Shown one piece after another: positions 61,929 to 64,000 of a stretch of DNA of 64,000 nt. How positions within the stretch are numbered: the first letter of the stretch is position 1; each line of letters starts with the position of its first letter. Origin of the DNA: Chitinophagaceae bacterium (GTDB lineage Bacteria > Bacteroidota > Bacteroidia > Chitinophagales > Chitinophagaceae); NCBI GenBank assembly GCA_003168265.1, contig PMSV01000008.1:124001-188000 (forward strand), in the 5' to 3' direction. The position numbers and the translations under genes were made by a program. The notes below the pieces were generated by a model. It did not search any database. It was not told the DNA's origin and saw only the letters and a list, made by a program, of their open reading frames with translations.

Positions 61929-64000
61929 ATGAGCTATCAGTCCTTACAGGGTTTGCAGAATTTCCGCTACCAGGTCGGCATTAAATTTCAACTATACAAC
62001 AGCCTGTTTACATCCCTCCCCTTTCACCGAATTGAGCGAACAGGGATATTGTTATCCTTATTGCTTACCTATTGTGAGGATGCCTATAAGAAAAAAGAAA
62101 GCCCTGAAAAGATCATCAATGATTTTTTTGAAAAGCATACGAATAATACCGATGAAAGGGAGAGGGCAGATATCCTTTTCCGTTTCGTTCAATACGTAGA
62201 GCGGCAGATCGTATTATTCGATGCGGTAGAAGACGCCGCATTCAAAGATGTAAATGACATGAACGGACCCGGAACCTTGAAGCAGCTGGCATCACAAGTG
62301 ATCGATTCGGGCAGGGAGCAGGAGCTGACAGAAAAGCTGAAGGACTATTCCGTTTACATCGTATTGACCGCCCATCCTACCCAGTTCTATCCCGGATCGG
62401 TGCTGGGAATCATCAATGACCTGTCCAGGGCCGTGATGGAGAACAATGCCAATCAGATCAACACTTTTATGCAGCAATTGGGGAAGACTCCTTTTTTGAA
62501 AAAACAGAAGCCTACTCCTTTTGATGAGGCCATCAGCCTGATCTGGTACCTGGAGAACGTATTTTACCAGGCCGCCGGAAGGATCATCTCCTTCCTGAAG
62601 GACCAGTTCCGCGATTGTGTCGATGAAAGCAACCCTATCATAAAGATGGGTTTCTGGCCTGGAGGAGATCGGGACGGAAATCCATTTGTCAATTCGTCCA
62701 CCACCCGTAAAGTGGCGGAAGCGCTGAGGGGCTCGATTATCAAATGTTATTACCTTGATGTCCGAAGGCTGAAAAGAAGGCTGACATTTAAAGGAGTTGA
62801 CATTATTATCTCATCGCTTGAGGCCAAATTATACGATAACCTTTTTACTGCCGAACAGAAAAATGATTTGAAGAAAGAGGAGATCATCGAACCATTGAAA
62901 AAGATAAGGGAGATCCTGGTTTACGAACACAATAATCTATTTCTGAACCTTGTGGACAACCTGATCAGTAAGGTGGAAATTTTTGGATTGCATTTTGCGT
63001 CCCTGGATATCCGCCAGGATAGTTCCGTCCATGCAAAAGCTCTCCAGGCACTGGCTGAGACGGATGATATTCTTCCTAAAAATTATGAGTCCCTGGACGA
63101 GCAGGAAAAGATCCGTCTGCTTTCCGGCATCCGGGGAAAGATCAATATCGATTCCTATAAGGATCCCGTCATCAGGGATACATTTGAGTCCATTGCTTCA
63201 GTTCGCGAAATTCAGAACTTCAACAGTGAGTTCGGCTGTAATCGCTATATCATCAGCCATACTTTCAGTGCATTGAATGTTTTTGAAGTGTATGCGCTTT
63301 TTTTGCTGAATGGCTGGAATATGGAAGAATTGAGAGTCGATATTGTTCCTCTTTTTGAAACGGTGGAGGATCTCCGTCATGCCGTTATCGTGATGCGGAC
63401 CCTTTACAATAATAAGACCTACCATGATCACCTGAAGCTTCGCGGCTTGAAACAAACGATCATGCTAGGTTTTAGCGATGGCACCAAGGATGGAGGTTAT
63501 ATGATGGCCAATTGGAGCATCTATAAGGCTAAAGAAGAATTGACCTGGATTTCCAGGGAATATGGCATCAAGGTGGTCTTCTTCGATGGCAGGGGCGGCC
63601 CTCCGGCGAGGGGAGGCGGAAAGACCCATAAGTTTTATGCATCGATGGGCAGGAATATTGAAAACAAAGAGATTCAATTGACCATACAGGGCCAGACCGT
63701 AAGTTCGAATTTCGGGACCATCGACTCGGCCCAATACAATATCGAGCAATTGATCCACGCAGGTATTTCCAATGAACTTTTTTCATCAAATGAAATCACC
63801 TTACGCAAAGACGAGGAAGAATTATTACAGGATCTGGCGGATGAAAGTTATCGTGCCTATATGGATCTGAGGAATCATCCTGATTTTTTGAGATACCTCG
63901 ATGACCTAAGCCCTTTGCGTTTTTACAGCGAAACCAATATTGCGAGCCGGCCTTCGAAAAGGAACAGCAGTTCAAGGCTTGATTTTAATGATCTGCGCGC
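61929..64000 (+). CDS. ppc: Phosphoenolpyruvate carboxylase (C-terminus cut by window edge)
   Basis: Carboxylates phosphoenolpyruvate to oxaloacetate, feeding the TCA cycle and the aspartate family. The frame is open for 690 codons to the window end, against about 850-900 for the whole enzyme. Motifs: the catalytic VLTAHPTQFYPG, FWPGGDRDGNPF, GFSDGTKDGGYMMANW and FFDGRGGPPARGGG. The start ATG at 61929 fits the family; the ATG at 61922 is out of frame. It is divergent from the thr operon; the 146 bases between the leader ATG and ppc hold both promoters. Confidence 0.95.
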   Translation, partial: MSYQSLQGLQNFRYQVGIKFQLYNSLFTSLPFHRIERTGILLSLLLTYCEDAYKKKESPEKIINDFFEKHTNNTDERERADILFRFVQYVERQIVLFDAVEDAAFKDVNDMNGPGTLKQLASQVIDSGREQELTEKLKDYSVYIVLTAHPTQFYPGSVLGIINDLSRAVMENNANQINTFMQQLGKTPFLKKQKPTPFDEAISLIWYLENVFYQAAGRIISFLKDQFRDCVDESNPIIKMGFWPGGDRDGNPFVNSSTTRKVAEALRGSIIKCYYLDVRRLKRRLTFKGVDIIISSLEAKLYDNLFTAEQKNDLKKEEIIEPLKKIREILVYEHNNLFLNLVDNLISKVEIFGLHFASLDIRQDSSVHAKALQALAETDDILPKNYESLDEQEKIRLLSGIRGKINIDSYKDPVIRDTFESIASVREIQNFNSEFGCNRYIISHTFSALNVFEVYALFLLNGWNMEELRVDIVPLFETVEDLRHAVIVMRTLYNNKTYHDHLKLRGLKQTIMLGFSDGTKDGGYMMANWSIYKAKEELTWISREYGIKVVFFDGRGGPPARGGGKTHKFYASMGRNIENKEIQLTIQGQTVSSNFGTIDSAQYNIEQLIHAGISNELFSSNEITLRKDEEELLQDLADESYRAYMDLRNHPDFLRYLDDLSPLRFYSETNIASRPSKRNSSSRLDFNDLR

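Overview
The window is a chromosomal segment of a Bacteroidota bacterium, most likely a Chitinophagaceae-type member. The taxonomic call rests on several things seen in the sequence: a SusC/SusD pair, repeated promoters of the Bacteroidota form TTTG-N17-23-TAnnTTTG, few Shine-Dalgarno sequences, propeller-type hybrid histidine kinase architecture, DUF5686 and DUF6263-type proteins, and an archaeal-type prolyl-tRNA synthetase. No phage, CRISPR array or intact insertion sequence was found. Most genes are ordinary core genes.

Layout, 1-25 kb. A truncated SusD and a full SusC (minus strand) are followed by TraB/GumN, ndk, an NrnA-type DHH phosphoesterase and an FKBP lipoprotein. Next is a minus-strand set of membrane protein, radical SAM protein and EamA transporter. 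Small hypothetical genes and a membrane-embedded spermidine-synthase-like protein follow. A three-gene signalling operon comes next: propeller hybrid histidine kinase, single receiver, GAF-class III cyclase. tRNA-Leu(CAG) then lies beside two repeats that carry copies of its 3' end, followed by a second EamA transporter and dapD.

Layout, 25-45 kb. Hypothetical outer-membrane and secreted proteins; an L-threonylcarbamoyladenylate synthase-type protein, a GT9 glycosyltransferase, the CCA-adding enzyme, a PRiA4_ORF3-like protein, miaA, a GH1 glycosidase and a GT-C-like membrane protein. Then a tyrosine-rich lipoprotein, proS, an acetate transporter, a DUF6263-like and a DUF5686-like protein, a TrpXYZ-like ABC transporter, an acyltransferase and riboflavin synthase.

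Layout, 45-57 kb. This is the translation and transcription core: rpsU, a Xer recombinase and HPF, then tRNA-Thr, tRNA-Tyr, tRNA-Gly, tRNA-Thr, tuf, tRNA-Trp, secE, nusG, rplK, rplA, rplJ, rplL and rpoB. The order matches the ancient E. coli tufB-rpoB arrangement. rpoC is not next to rpoB: a terminator ends rpoB and the convergent thr operon follows. A lysine/alanine-rich histone-like gene sits on the opposite strand between nusG and rplK.

Layout, 57-64 kb. A thrA-thrB-thrC operon (minus strand) makes threonine from aspartate. It is preceded by a 29-codon ORF rich in Thr and Ile codons, a strong candidate for a leader peptide that senses threonine and isoleucine. Divergent from it is ppc, cut by the window edge, whose product oxaloacetate feeds the aspartate family. 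dapD, about 37 kb away, uses the same aspartate branch.
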